64,000 bases of DNA from Cellulosilyticum ruminicola JCM 14822 (GTDB lineage: Bacteria; Bacillota; Clostridia; Lachnospirales; Cellulosilyticaceae). This document shows, in pieces, positions 1 through 9,578 of this stretch. The stretch is from NCBI RefSeq assembly GCF_001311925.1, contig NZ_BBCG01000008.1, positions 43,175-107,174 on the forward strand, written 5' to 3'. Under the pieces are notes generated by a model. The model worked only from the letters and a program-made list of their open reading frames with translations, ran no database searches and was not told the origin of the DNA. The translations under genes were made by a program, and so were the position numbers. Numbering within the stretch: the stretch's first letter is position 1; each line of letters opens with the position of its first letter.

Positions 1-893
1 TTAGAAGTACGGAGCAAACTAAAGCACCAATGTTTGCAAGTCTCATCGGTGTAGCAGTAAATGTTGTTTTAAATTGGGTATTAATCTTTGGGAAATTTGG
101 TGCGCCTCAAATGGGTGTAAATGGTGCGGCATTTGCAACAATGATTGCACGTTTAATAGAAGTAATTTTCATCGTAAGTGTTGTTTATTGTAGTAAAAAT
201 AAAGTAGCAGCTAAGTTTAATGAACTTATGAACTTTAATATGGGTACAATCAAAACTTATTTTAAAACATCATGGTCTGTTATTGTGAATGAATTAATTT
301 TCTCAGTAGGTTCAGCAGCATACGCTACTGCTTATGCTAAAATCAGTACAGATGCTTCAGCAACAATGCAGATTTCAACAACAATCATTAATATGTTCTT
401 TATCTTCTTAACAGGTATAGGTTTTGCAGCGGCAATTATGATTGGAAATAAAATTGGTGCAGGCGAAGAAGATATCGCACATCAATATGCTTCACATGTT
501 GGCAAACTTACGCCACTTATTGGGATTATATTAGGTATAGCTATGTGGTTTTCGGCACCTAGTGTTGTAACTTTATTTAATATTAAAACAGAAACAGCTT
601 TGGCAGCCATTAAAGTATTACGCGTTATGGCAGTTGTAATGCCCCTTCGAACATTTAATGCGATTATGATTATTGGTGTATTTAGAGGTGGAGGCGATAC
701 AACTTATTCAATGATTGTACAAGCAGGTACAATTTGGCTTTATTCTGTACCACTAGCATTCATTGGTGTTTTAGTATTTAAGTTACCAGTGCATATTGTA
801 TTTCTTTTAGTATGTACAGAGGAGATTGTTAAAATACCATTTGAACTTGTTCGTTTAAAATCAGGTAAATGGCTTAAAAATGTCATTGCATAA
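1..893 (+). CDS. MATE family efflux transporter, C-terminal part (5' end outside window)
   Basis: The reading frame is open from base 3, before the first ATG at 30, and reads RSTEQTKAPMFASLIGV, typical of the middle of a MATE exporter. The gene is therefore cut by the window edge and 30 is not its start. About 297 residues remain, with at least six hydrophobic segments, including the conserved FRGGGDTTYS stretch before the last helices. MATE proteins export cationic drugs or metabolites using a Na+ or H+ gradient across the cytoplasmic membrane. The substrate cannot be told from the sequence. A strong terminator follows directly, so this is the last gene of its transcript. Confidence 0.88.
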   Translation, partial: RSTEQTKAPMFASLIGVAVNVVLNWVLIFGKFGAPQMGVNGAAFATMIARLIEVIFIVSVVYCSKNKVAAKFNELMNFNMGTIKTYFKTSWSVIVNELIFSVGSAAYATAYAKISTDASATMQISTTIINMFFIFLTGIGFAAAIMIGNKIGAGEEDIAHQYASHVGKLTPLIGIILGIAMWFSAPSVVTLFNIKTETALAAIKVLRVMAVVMPLRTFNAIMIIGVFRGGGDTTYSMIVQAGTIWLYSVPLAFIGVLVFKLPVHIVFLLVCTEEIVKIPFELVRLKSGKWLKNVIA

Positions 894-910
894 TTTGATT
901 AATTAATAAA

Positions 911-965
911 ATACCCCCTACAAACTTAAAATTATAAGAAAGTTTGTGGGGGGTATAATTTTTAG
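911..965 (+). terminator. Intrinsic terminator after MATE gene
   Basis: A 17-bp stem (911-927 with 940-956, one G-U pair) carries a run of five to six C/G pairs and is followed by AATTTTTTAG. Confidence 0.85.
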
Positions 966-1092
966 ATTGCATTTTTTTTTTTACAAAAAAGAGTATAGTT
1001 GCTAAATTTTCTAAGTGAGATTATAATATATTATACATAATAGAATAGATTGATAGGCAATATTTAGACTTGAATAATGTGAGGAAGAAGCT

Positions 1093-1793
1093 ATGTTTAC
1101 AATTGTAATTTGTGAAGATGAAAAAACTCAAAGAGAACAATTAAAAAGCTATTTAAGCTTGATATTAGGAGAATTAGGGGTTCTTTATGAATTTATTGAA
1201 TATGAATCAGGTGAACAGTTACTGAATAATTATGTATCGAAAGCACAACTTATTTTTTTAGATATACAGATGGGCGAGTTAACGGGAATGGAAACTGCTA
1301 GAAGAATAAGAGAACGTGATAAGAATGTAGACATTATTTTTGTATCTGGTTTAACTTCATACATGCAAGAAGGCTATGAAGTGAGTGCAAGACGTTACAT
1401 TATAAAGCCTATTGAAGAAAAAGAGTTTAGAAGACAAGTGCTCCCTTGTATTGAAGAAATTTTAAAGAAAAATGAAGAATATGTATGGATAAAGAGTCAA
1501 TATTCTTCATATAAGATTTTGATGAGTGATATTCTATATGCTGAAACTTATGGTAGAAAGATTAATATTTATACAAAGCAAAGAGTATATGATACGCATA
1601 TAAATTTAGGAGAACTTGAAAAGAAACTAGACCCTGAGGTATTTTTTAGATGCCATAGAGGATATTTAGTTAACTTAAAAAAATAGAATACATAGAAAAG
1701 GATTTTTTATGTATTGATGATAAAGAAATACCGATTAGCCGATTTAAAGCAAGAGAATTTAAGAAGGCATTGACTTACATAATTGGAGAGTAA
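1093..1793 (+). CDS. LytTR-family response regulator (frameshifted near its end)
   Basis: The N-terminal receiver domain (about residues 1-120) has the acidic pair CEDE near the start, the phospho-acceptor Asp in IFLDIQMG and the late Lys in IIKPIEE. The C-terminal LytTR DNA-binding domain contains CHRGYLVNLKK. The open frame stops at 1686. Adding one A to the 7-A run at 1677-1683 continues it as KIEYIEKDFLCI and then EIPISRFKAREF to a stop at 1791-1793, the normal end of a LytTR domain. Regulators of this family usually control peptide-signalling or cell-envelope genes with a GHKL kinase, whose remnant lies directly downstream. The missing base may be a sequencing error or a real lesion. Since the partner kinase is clearly dead, real loss is possible here. 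Confidence 0.8.
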
Positions 1794-1795
1794 GA

Positions 1796-2444
1796 ATGAT
1801 TAGTGCAACCTATTTGAGTATATTAGATTGAGTAGATGCTATAATTTTAGCAGTAGGTAGAGTATATTTTCACCCATTGTTATCATGATATTAATAATGA
1901 TATTTCATGTATTAAAGAAGTTACAAAAGGTCAAGGTGAGATTACAAGATATATTAATGCTTTAGAAAAAGAAGTAATGCTTACAAAAGAGATTTATAAA
2001 ACAGGTTACTCTGTAGTAGATGCAATTTTAAGACAAAAAAGTATGGCTTATGATAACGAACAGATTCAGTTAAGAGTGAATTTGGATTTGAATTCATGTG
2101 GTTTTATAGAAGATAAAGATTTATGTAGCATATTTGCAAATGCTATTGATAATGCTATAGAATCTTGTGAAAAGATTAATAGTGAAGGTATTAAGAAGTA
2201 TATTTATATGGAGAGTCAAATAACACAAGACTTTTTAGTAATTAAGATTAGAAATTCAAAAGAGCATATGAATAAGTGGTGTAATAATCAATTAATTACA
2301 CAAAAGAAAGATAAGAAGTTACATGGCTTAGGCATCAAAAATATTAAGAGAGCATTAGATAGATATAATGGTGAATATATTATAAAAGAAGGAATGAATG
2401 ATTTTCGATTTAAGTTAGTTATTACTATAAATGTAAAAATGTAG
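1796..2444 (+). pseudogene. GHKL sensor histidine kinase remnant
   Basis: An ATG three bases after the regulator's corrected stop opens a reading MISATYLSILD that ends at once. From about 1884 another frame reads HDINNDISCIKEV, matching the H-box region of GHKL kinases. It runs through a coherent ATPase domain from 1977 to 2444, with the N-box FANAIDNAIESCEKI and the G-box HGLGIKNIKRAL. The multi-helix membrane sensor that should lie between the start and the H-box is missing: only about 90 bp separate them. I read this as a kinase that lost its sensor domain by internal deletion. A separate cytosolic ATPase protein starting at 1977 is less likely. Confidence 0.75.
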
Positions 2445-2585
2445 TTAATACAATAAAAATAGCTGTTTAAACAAAAAGTGTATGCAATATAGAGGTAGTG
2501 TAGTAAACTATACGTAGGAAATAGATATTGAGGCAATAAATTATGGGGCGATACTTAGTAATGGAGAGCTAGGTATCAAAGAAAG

Positions 2586-2624
2586 ACAGTCATTCGGTGC
2601 AGATAACGAATGGCTGTTTTTTTA
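2586..2624 (+). terminator. Intrinsic terminator
   Basis: The 11-bp stem ACAGTCATTCG / CGAATGGCTGT (2586-2596, 2607-2617) is followed by a run of T. It closes the decayed two-component region. Confidence 0.85.
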
Positions 2625-2710
2625 TGTTATAAAACTTGAATAAATAGTTCACATGTGTCATAGTAAGAAATGAAATAAAAGATATGTTGTAATAACTATG
2701 GAGGTAGCAC

Positions 2711-3301
2711 GTGGAATACATTGATTTAACACTTCAAGTAAAGAAGACAAATCGTATTTATAAGATGGCAGAAGCTCAGCTTAAAAAAGATATTGTTATG
2801 GGACATGTTGGGACACATTTTGATTTATATGGAGATATACAAGTGCCACTGGATTATATGCAGACAAGAGGGGTATTGTTTGATGTAAGTCATATTCAGG
2901 ATAGAGAAATCACTTGTGATGACATTGATTTAGATTATGTAAAACCAGGGGATTTTGTATTAATTCGTACAGGTGTAATCGAGAGACATCCTTATGGTAG
3001 TGGACTATATTTTAGTGATAGTCCAAACTTATCTTGGGAACTTATTCAAGAGTTAGCTATGGAGGAGATTAAATTTATAGGAATCGATGCATCAGATCTT
3101 AGAAAAGGAAAAGAACACACAGAAGCAGATAAAATCTTTTTAAGTCGTGGAACCTTTGTTATAGAGAACCTTACAAATCTAGATAAAATCAGACCACAGG
3201 AAGTATGTAAAATACTTACAATGTGGCATGAAGATCCAGAGGCTACAGGTATGAAATGCAGAGTAGTAGCAGTTCAGCCTACAGATGAAGATGGAATATA
3301 A
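2711..3301 (+). CDS. Cyclase family (kynurenine formamidase-like) metal hydrolase
   Basis: The 196-residue product starts at a GTG behind GGAGG. It has the family's metal-binding signature HVGTHFD near residue 33 and a second conserved block FIGIDASDL. Proteins of this family (PF04199) are metal-dependent amide hydrolases. Some hydrolyse N-formylkynurenine and others act on cyclic amides or isatin. No tryptophan-degradation genes lie nearby, so the substrate is unknown. It is monocistronic, with terminators on both sides. Confidence 0.75.
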   Translation: MEYIDLTLQVKKTNRIYKMAEAQLKKDIVMGHVGTHFDLYGDIQVPLDYMQTRGVLFDVSHIQDREITCDDIDLDYVKPGDFVLIRTGVIERHPYGSGLYFSDSPNLSWELIQELAMEEIKFIGIDASDLRKGKEHTEADKIFLSRGTFVIENLTNLDKIRPQEVCKILTMWHEDPEATGMKCRVVAVQPTDEDGI

Positions 3302-3310
3302 TTGATAAAA

Positions 3311-3339
3311 GAAAGTCCTTTATTTGAGGACTTTTTTTG
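3311..3339 (+). terminator. Intrinsic terminator
   Basis: A short AAGTCCT/AGGACTT stem is followed by seven T, ten bases after the cyclase-family stop codon. Confidence 0.8.
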
Positions 3340-3408
3340 TATAATTTAGGGACAAGCTTGCTATAATTTAATAAAGTAGGAGTAATAACCTAGAAAAGGA
3401 GAATGGAA

Positions 3409-5094
3409 ATGAGTAATAGGCGTGAGAAGAACTATTCTTTAACCATGAGAGATTTAGGGCTCATGATATGTATTATGATTGTATATGGTATCATTTCTTT
3501 TATTAATTTAGCAAGTTTTAAAAATCCACAGACATTTTGGAATGTACAAGAACAGGGGAATAGGGCAGTTATTGATTTAAATCAAGTAATAAGTATAAGT
3601 AAAATGAGGTGTTTTACAGGTGCTAGAGTTGGAAACTATACAATACTGATATCAAACGATGGTGAGAATTTTGAAGCAGTAGCGACTTTAGAAGAACCTA
3701 AGGTGTTTGCTTGGTCTGAAATGGATTTACCATATACCTTTAGGTATTTGGCTATTGAGGGACGAGAGGAAGGTATCATAGGCGAAATTGTTTTATATGA
3801 TACAGATGGGAATATAGTTTCAGGTGTAGCAGTTAATGCCATAGCTCAAGTACTGATTGATGAAGCAGATACTAATCCAAAAGAAATTAGCTATTTAAAT
3901 AGTACTTACTTTGATGAAATTTATCATGCAAGAACAGCTTATGAATATGTTCATGGTATGGATATTTATGAATGGACACATCCACCATTAGGTGAACTCA
4001 TTATTTCGATACCTATTAGATTATGGGGTATGAATACATTGAGTTATAGGCTAATGGGGAATATTGCTGGAATACTTATGTTAGCAGTTATATATATTTT
4101 TGCTAAGAGACTTTTTGGAAAGACGAGAGAGGCTTTTTTAGCAGCTTTATTTTTGGCAGTAGATGGTATGCATTTTGTGCAGACACGTATTGCAACAGTA
4201 GACAGTTTTATTGTACTCTTTGTATTGTTATCTTTATTATTTATGTATCAATATGTACAATGTGGCAATAAAGAAAGTCTTGGTAAAAAGCTGGTTAATT
4301 TGTGCTTTTCAGGGATATTTTTAGGTGCGGCTATGGCAACTAAATGGAGTGGCATGTATATAGCACTTGGACTTGCAGTTATTTTCTTTGCAAACTTATA
4401 TAATAGATTAAAAACAGTAAGTTATCATAATCAGTTTAAAGAACAGGTACCTATTATAATTGGTAGCTGTGTAGGATTTTTTATTGTGATTCCTATAGTA
4501 ATTTATTTAGTGAGTTATATTCCATTCTTCTTAAGAACTGAAAATACAAGTATCAAAGATTTTGTGGCATTACAGCTTCGAATGTATAGATATCATTCAC
4601 AGTTAAATGTAACCCATCCATTTACATCACCATGGTATTTATGGCCATTAGATATTAAACCTGTTTGGTATTATCAAGGAGCTGTAAAAGAAGGATTTAT
4701 TGCAAGTATAGTGGCTTTTGGTAATCCGATTATATGGTGGAGTAGTATAGTAGGTATGCTTTATGCTGTGAAAGAAGTAAGTGTAGAAAGAGATAAGCGT
4801 TATGCCTTTTTAATAATAGCTATTTTATCAGTGTATTTACCTTATGTATCTGTTTCACGTATTATGTTTTTATATCATTATTTTCCTGTAGTGCCTTTGA
4901 TGATTTTAACCCTTGTAGGTTTGTTGAGTGAATTAGAAGAGAAAGCTAAAAAGTTTAGTGTAATCAAATGGTTTAGTGGTATAGCTATTTTGATATTTAC
5001 ATTCTTCTATCCTGTTTATGCAGGAGTTACAATTCCGAGATGGTATGCAGCAATGACACAATGGATTCCGGGTTGGTGGCATTTCTTTAATTAA
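3409..5094 (+). CDS. PMT-type (GT39-like) membrane mannosyltransferase with N-terminal discoidin-like domain
   Basis: I place the start at ATG 3409, seven bases after GGAG. The ATG at 3403 is too close to that ribosome site. After one membrane helix (about residues 18-38) comes an extracellular stretch of about 100 residues with an F5/8 type C (discoidin)-like pattern (CFTGARVGNYTILISNDG, then FRYLAIEG). The catalytic membrane core follows, with YFDEIYHARTAYEY and WTHPPLGE, the acidic and His-Pro motifs of protein O-mannosyltransferases, and about nine helices. The enzyme should transfer a sugar from a polyprenyl phosphate outside the membrane. The acceptor (protein or envelope glycan) is unknown. 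The family and active-site motifs are clear. The binding-domain call is weaker. Confidence 0.8.
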   Translation: MSNRREKNYSLTMRDLGLMICIMIVYGIISFINLASFKNPQTFWNVQEQGNRAVIDLNQVISISKMRCFTGARVGNYTILISNDGENFEAVATLEEPKVFAWSEMDLPYTFRYLAIEGREEGIIGEIVLYDTDGNIVSGVAVNAIAQVLIDEADTNPKEISYLNSTYFDEIYHARTAYEYVHGMDIYEWTHPPLGELIISIPIRLWGMNTLSYRLMGNIAGILMLAVIYIFAKRLFGKTREAFLAALFLAVDGMHFVQTRIATVDSFIVLFVLLSLLFMYQYVQCGNKESLGKKLVNLCFSGIFLGAAMATKWSGMYIALGLAVIFFANLYNRLKTVSYHNQFKEQVPIIIGSCVGFFIVIPIVIYLVSYIPFFLRTENTSIKDFVALQLRMYRYHSQLNVTHPFTSPWYLWPLDIKPVWYYQGAVKEGFIASIVAFGNPIIWWSSIVGMLYAVKEVSVERDKRYAFLIIAILSVYLPYVSVSRIMFLYHYFPVVPLMILTLVGLLSELEEKAKKFSVIKWFSGIAILIFTFFYPVYAGVTIPRWYAAMTQWIPGWWHFFN

Positions 5095-5225
5095 CAGTGG
5101 TATGAGAAAGATGAAAATAGGCACAAAATTATAAGACAAATAATACAATGTATTAACTAGGATAGTCATTTCAACCCCCTTGTTTTCAAAAATAATAGAG
5201 CTTAAAGCAAAAAAGAGGTGAGAAA

Positions 5226-5792
5226 ATGAAGAATAATAAAATAACCTTACTTATTGACCAAGATGATGTAATTGTAGAATATATGGATTTAGTTACTAAG
5301 ACTTATAATGAAAAGTATCATACAGACATCAAGGTAGAGCAATGTACTAATTGGGATATATATGAATTCTTTGGTCAAGAAATAGAAACAGTAATGCATG
5401 ATCCGGATTTATTTAGGAACTTGCAACCGGCACCTTATGCATTAGAAGTATTTGAGAGACTATATCATAGTGGTTTATTTGAAATGTATATTGTAACGGC
5501 AGCAGATCCAAGAACTGTAGAAGCTAAATATGAATGGATTGAAAAATATTTACCATTCTTTCCTAAATGCAATATCATTGTGGCAAGTAACAAATTTATG
5601 ATTAAGGGTGACTATTTGTTAGATGATGGCATGCATAATATAGAAAATTTCGCTAATGCAGGAGGAAAAGTTGTAGTGTTTGATAGGCCACATAATACAA
5701 GTAAATCACATAACTATCCTAGGGTATCTAATTGGCTAGAATTTGAAGAATATATACTTGCAGAATGCAACATAAATGAAAAGATGGCATAA
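5226..5792 (+). CDS. 5'(3')-deoxyribonucleotidase-like HAD phosphatase
   Basis: The 188-residue HAD-fold protein has a DxD motif in LLIDQDDVI (residues 11-13), the Ser/Thr motif in YIVTAADP, a Lys in SNKFMIKGD and the acidic motif LLDDGMHNI. The NxWDIYEFF region fits the 5'-nucleotidase (NT5C) subgroup, which removes phosphate from deoxynucleoside monophosphates to balance nucleotide pools. DQDD in place of the more common DMDG is a visible variation. It starts at ATG after AAGAGGTG and is followed directly by a terminator. Confidence 0.78.
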   Translation: MKNNKITLLIDQDDVIVEYMDLVTKTYNEKYHTDIKVEQCTNWDIYEFFGQEIETVMHDPDLFRNLQPAPYALEVFERLYHSGLFEMYIVTAADPRTVEAKYEWIEKYLPFFPKCNIIVASNKFMIKGDYLLDDGMHNIENFANAGGKVVVFDRPHNTSKSHNYPRVSNWLEFEEYILAECNINEKMA

Positions 5793-5797
5793 CAGAA

Positions 5798-5833
5798 AAG
5801 GAGTTGTCTATGTTATTTAGATGACTCCTTTTT
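5798..5833 (+). terminator. Intrinsic terminator
   Basis: The stem AAGGAGTTGTCTA / TAGATGACTCCTT (two G-U pairs) ends in five T, six bases after the nucleotidase stop. Confidence 0.85.
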
Positions 5834-5928
5834 CGTTAAATGATGGCTACATAATCATAGAAGGTATTGCAATAAGATGTGTTAAGTGTTGTAATAGTAT
5901 ATAAGAATAAATTTAAAGGAGGAAAATT

Positions 5929-6243
5929 ATGTTACAAGAGATACTTAATCTATATTATATAAGTGTAGTAAGTGCTGTATGTTTGATGATGTTAGATAAT
6001 ATGATGAGTAGGAATTCAGATATGGACCCCTTTGAATTAATGGATAGTATGAATGAAATGCTTAATAGTATGGAAGATGAGAAATTAAAGCATCTTATAT
6101 CAAGCTTTTTAGAGAGGTCAATAGAAAATAAAGCATTAGGATATGCATTTTTATTCTTATTATGTGGACTACCCATTTTAAATATATTTATCATTGTTAT
6201 GTTAATGAAGAGTATTGTACAAAATCATAAAGAAGGGCGATAA
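5929..6243 (+). CDS. Small membrane protein of unknown function
   Basis: I do not recognise this 104-residue protein. It starts behind AAAGGAGG at good spacing. It has a hydrophobic N-terminus (about residues 5-24), an acidic Met-rich middle (DPFELMDSMNEMLNSMEDE) and a second hydrophobic segment (about 71-95), so a two-helix topology is likely. The strong ribosome site and a terminator overlapping the last codons support it as a real gene. Confidence 0.6.
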   Translation: MLQEILNLYYISVVSAVCLMMLDNMMSRNSDMDPFELMDSMNEMLNSMEDEKLKHLISSFLERSIENKALGYAFLFLLCGLPILNIFIIVMLMKSIVQNHKEGR

Positions 6244-6258
6244 GTAAGCCCTTTTTTG
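6235..6258 (+). terminator. Intrinsic terminator overlapping the stop codon
   Basis: AGGGC / GCCCT with an 8-nt loop and six T. The left arm lies inside the last codons of the small membrane protein. Confidence 0.7.
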
Positions 6259-6376
6259 TTGGAATTTGATCTAGAAAAGTAACACAAATGAAATGTTTTA
6301 TCTGATATAATTGGGATAAGTATAGAGTTGTATAAAAATGACAACTTATACAATGTGAAATAAATGGAGGAAAGCC

Positions 6377-8215
6377 ATGAAAAATATACAAAAGGCTATT
6401 TTAATAGGTGGAATAGCAACAGCTTTGGTTTTTAATGCAGTACCAGTTATGGCAGCGACCTATTCAGCGATATATTTAACAAATGATGCAGAAGTAAGAG
6501 TGGTAACAGGGGATATCCCTAGTATTGAAAAAGAAGGAACACTAGCAGCTATTAAGATTAGTGAAAGATATAGTGGCATATTAACCACAAGTAAATCAGA
6601 AGCAGATCGTACAATTACCTTATCATTAAAAGGGACAAGATATAATTTTGCGACTGATAAACCAAAGATTACATATCTTGGTGGATTTAAAAACATGGAT
6701 GAAGTAGATATTAGCTACGGAAAAACGAATGGAAAAGAAGATCCTCAAATTTTAAAGATTGTCTTACCATATGATAAAGGAATAAAAAATACAGGAATAC
6801 TTGAAATTAATAATTTAAAGGTAGTGGCAGATTCTATAAAAGAAGGTAAATTAGAACTTCAAATAAGCGGTGCACTAGAAGAGACCACTAATATTGTAGT
6901 AGCAGAGGTGAAATCTTATGGTGCTAAGTTAGAAAGAGTAGGCAAGAACATAGAAGATATTACTGCTGGTGATACAAGTAGAGTAAGCTTTAGTTTAACA
7001 GAAGGGATGCCGGATAGTTTAGTGCCTGGGCGTACTATTGAGTTTACTTTAAATAGGGGATATTTTTACATGGATAGTAAAAAAGAATTATGTGTGGGTG
7101 CAATATCGTTAAATGGTAGAGATATTAACGCTAAACTTAATAAGATTGAGGATGAAAATGGGCGTGTTACAGGATTTGAGTTTGTTGTTCCAGAACTAGA
7201 TAGAACTACAAGTAATACGATTACTTTTAGAAATGTACTCATTTATGCAGATGTGATGCAAAAAGGTGAAGTAATTCTTAATATGGAAGGAAGAGGCGTA
7301 GATAAAGGAGATAGATTAGTAATTGGTGAAATTAAGGCGCCTGCTACTACTAGTGTAAAAGGCTTTCAGGCTAAAGTAGGGGTGAAAGGTCAAATAGGTG
7401 GACATGTAACAATTAGTGAAACAGAGAAAGCAATGTTTGAGAAGGGGTATATTACATTAGAAATCGAACAGCAAGATGGCATCAACTTTAGAAGTGAACC
7501 TGATGTAGAAGTAACAGAAGGAAATATGAAGGTCAGTGTAGTGGGGTGGGATAAAGAAAATCCCAATATATTTAAATTACGTGTAACACAAAGATCTACA
7601 GAGCCATCTACTATAGAAATTAGTAATTTCAAAGTAAATGTAAGTGAAAGTGTACCAGATGGGACTTATAGTTTAAAAATAGGTGGTAATGCTATTTCGC
7701 CAGAAGGAGAAGGTACACTAGAATTTAAAGATTTTCTTACAACAAAATATGAAGAACCTGCTACTAATAGTGCGAATGGCAATATAAGTAGTGGAAATAA
7801 CAATAATAACGGTGGAAGTAATATACGTCCTGTAAATAATAAAAAGACAATTACTCAGTTTATATTAGGAAGTTCAACTTATACTATTAATGAAGAAAGT
7901 CGTGTCATGGATGGTATGCCATATGTAGAAAGTGGGCGTACTATGGTACCGCTTCGTTATGCTGTAGCGGCAGCAGGGGTAAATCCTGATGATGTGGAAT
8001 TTTCTAATAGTATTATTACAATACCGGCAAGTAAGCTTATTAAAATGACATTAGGCAGTAGTACAGTGACAGTTGATGGGAAAGAAAGTACAATGATTAC
8101 AGCAGCTAAATCAGTAAATGGTAGAACTTATGTGCCTATTTCTGAGATTGCTAAAATATTAGATTTAACAGTAGGCTGGGATAAAAATACGAAGACAGCT
8201 ACTTTTGAATACTAG
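6377..8215 (+). CDS. Secreted protein with C-terminal copper-amine-oxidase-N (stalk) domain
   Basis: The 612-residue protein has a signal peptide (MKNIQKAILIGGIATALVFNA, cleavage expected after VMAA). A long beta-rich region of repeated modules follows to about residue 470, then an Asn/Gly/Ser linker (about 465-490). The C-terminal domain of about 115 residues carries TMVPLRYAVAAAG, SKLIKMTLGSSTVTVDG, RTYVPISEIAKILDL and the terminal VGWDKNTKTATFEY. This is the copper amine oxidase N-terminal-like domain that clostridia use as a surface module; no catalytic role is implied. Whether it binds a wall polymer is unknown. It lies 19 bp upstream of tatD, so the two may be co-transcribed. Confidence 0.8.
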   Translation: MKNIQKAILIGGIATALVFNAVPVMAATYSAIYLTNDAEVRVVTGDIPSIEKEGTLAAIKISERYSGILTTSKSEADRTITLSLKGTRYNFATDKPKITYLGGFKNMDEVDISYGKTNGKEDPQILKIVLPYDKGIKNTGILEINNLKVVADSIKEGKLELQISGALEETTNIVVAEVKSYGAKLERVGKNIEDITAGDTSRVSFSLTEGMPDSLVPGRTIEFTLNRGYFYMDSKKELCVGAISLNGRDINAKLNKIEDENGRVTGFEFVVPELDRTTSNTITFRNVLIYADVMQKGEVILNMEGRGVDKGDRLVIGEIKAPATTSVKGFQAKVGVKGQIGGHVTISETEKAMFEKGYITLEIEQQDGINFRSEPDVEVTEGNMKVSVVGWDKENPNIFKLRVTQRSTEPSTIEISNFKVNVSESVPDGTYSLKIGGNAISPEGEGTLEFKDFLTTKYEEPATNSANGNISSGNNNNNGGSNIRPVNNKKTITQFILGSSTYTINEESRVMDGMPYVESGRTMVPLRYAVAAAGVNPDDVEFSNSIITIPASKLIKMTLGSSTVTVDGKESTMITAAKSVNGRTYVPISEIAKILDLTVGWDKNTKTATFEY

Positions 8216-8234
8216 AAAATAAGGAGAGAAGGAA

Positions 8235-8996
8235 ATGTATTTTGATTCACATGCACATTATGATGATGAAAGATTTGATGAGGATCGTTATGAATTTATT
8301 GAGCGTATTCATGAGGAAGGTGTAGATTATATTGTTAATGTGGCAGCAGATATACCATCTTGCTATACAAGCTTAGCTTTAGCACATAAATATCCTTTTG
8401 TATATTGTAGCATTGGAGTACACCCACATGATAGTAAAAGCTTAAATGATGAAAAGTTAGCAGAGCTTAAGAAATTGGCTGGAGAAGATAAAGTAGTGGC
8501 TATTGGTGAGATTGGATTAGACTATTATTATGATTCATCACCAAGAGAAGACCAACGTAAATGGTTTAAAGCACAATTAGCTTTAGCAAAAGAATTGGAT
8601 TTACCTGTTATTATTCATAGCCGAGAAGCTTGTCAGGAAACCTTCGATACAATTATGGCCAGTGGGGTAAAAGAAGGAGTTATTCATTGCTTCTCTGGAA
8701 GTGCGGAGCTTGCGAAAGAATATGTTAAGCGTGGATTTTATATTGGCGTAGGAGGTAGTCTAACTTTCAAAAATGCTAGAAAAGCAGTAGAAGTAGTAGA
8801 AACTATTGGACTTGAAAATATTTTGATCGAAACAGATGCACCATACTTAACACCAGTGCCACATCGCGGCAAACGTAATGATTCTTCTTATTTAGAACAT
8901 GTAGTGGCTAAAATCGCTGAAATTAAAGGGATAAGCGTAGATGAAATAAATGAGGTGACTTGTCAAAATGCTAAAAATCTCTTTAGAATAAAGTAG
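8235..8996 (+). CDS. tatD: TatD family metal-dependent DNase
   Basis: The 253-residue TIM-barrel hydrolase has every metal-binding motif: HAHYDD at the N-terminus, GEIGLDYYYD, the His in VIIHSRE, HCFSG and the closing ETDAPYLTP. TatD enzymes are 3'-5' exonucleases on single-stranded DNA and RNA, linked to repair and quality control. The order tatD, yabE-like gene, ksgA matches the yabD-yabE-ksgA neighbourhood of Bacillus, although the usual RNase M5 gene (rnmV) is not seen between them here. Confidence 0.92.
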   Translation: MYFDSHAHYDDERFDEDRYEFIERIHEEGVDYIVNVAADIPSCYTSLALAHKYPFVYCSIGVHPHDSKSLNDEKLAELKKLAGEDKVVAIGEIGLDYYYDSSPREDQRKWFKAQLALAKELDLPVIIHSREACQETFDTIMASGVKEGVIHCFSGSAELAKEYVKRGFYIGVGGSLTFKNARKAVEVVETIGLENILIETDAPYLTPVPHRGKRNDSSYLEHVVAKIAEIKGISVDEINEVTCQNAKNLFRIK

Positions 8997-9030
8997 GTTT
9001 GGATGTAGAAAAAGAAAATAAATAAAAATA

Positions 9031-9066
9031 AAAAAGCAGCTTTTGTAAAAGTTGCTTTTTTATTTT
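9031..9066 (+). terminator. Intrinsic terminator after tatD
   Basis: AAAAAGCAGC / GTTGCTTTTT with a 10-nt loop and a T-rich tail. Confidence 0.8.
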
Positions 9067-9392
9067 TGTATAGTATAACTAAACTTTAAGGTTATTGTAG
9101 TTAAATAAAAATAAGGGGTATCACATAAAAATATCTAATAAATTTTTTTAGCGAAAAGGAAAATTGTATAAAAAAACGAAGCCTAAATAAAGAAGATGGG
9201 ATAAGTTTAAAACTGGAGTATAAAGTTGTTAAAATGTTAGAAAATTATTATTAAGCAATTGTTACATAATTATTAAAATGACTTTTTTTTAGAAATTAAA
9301 AAAAGTGTGCTCTAACCCCTTGAAAATACGTAGTGTTTTGATAAAAAATTGTGTTTTTTAGAGTTTTATTTTTTAAAATTATTACAAAAGGC

Positions 9393-9421
9393 TTGAAAAA
9401 CTCGTTGAGATATATTACAAT
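9393..9421 (+). promoter_or_regulatory. Predicted promoter for yabE-like gene
   Basis: TTGAAA (9393-9398) and TACAAT (9416-9421) are separated by 17 bp. It lies in the 510-bp AT-rich gap between tatD and the yabE-like gene and would give a 5' leader of about 150 nt. I found no riboswitch in the gap and no convincing gene. The site rests on consensus match only. Confidence 0.5.
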
Positions 9422-9578
9422 TCTATTTGTAGTTGCAATAAACAGGCAATTACATTTATTACCAAAATGTTGTAGTAAAGCACGATTCACCAGATCAAGT
9501 GAGAAAAACCGATTGTTTAAATAAGTAGAAGTAAAACTAAACTTTTATTTGTTAAGCAATTATTTTAAGGAGGATATC

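Noticed and set aside
3403..3408. Upstream ATG as the start of the mannosyltransferase
   Set aside because: It is only one base from the GGAG ribosome site; ATG 3409 has the normal distance.
9062..9578. A c-di-AMP or c-di-GMP riboswitch before the yabE-like gene, as is common for wall-lytic genes
   Set aside because: I looked for the conserved cores and did not find them; the gap has only a promoter-like pair and AT-rich sequence.
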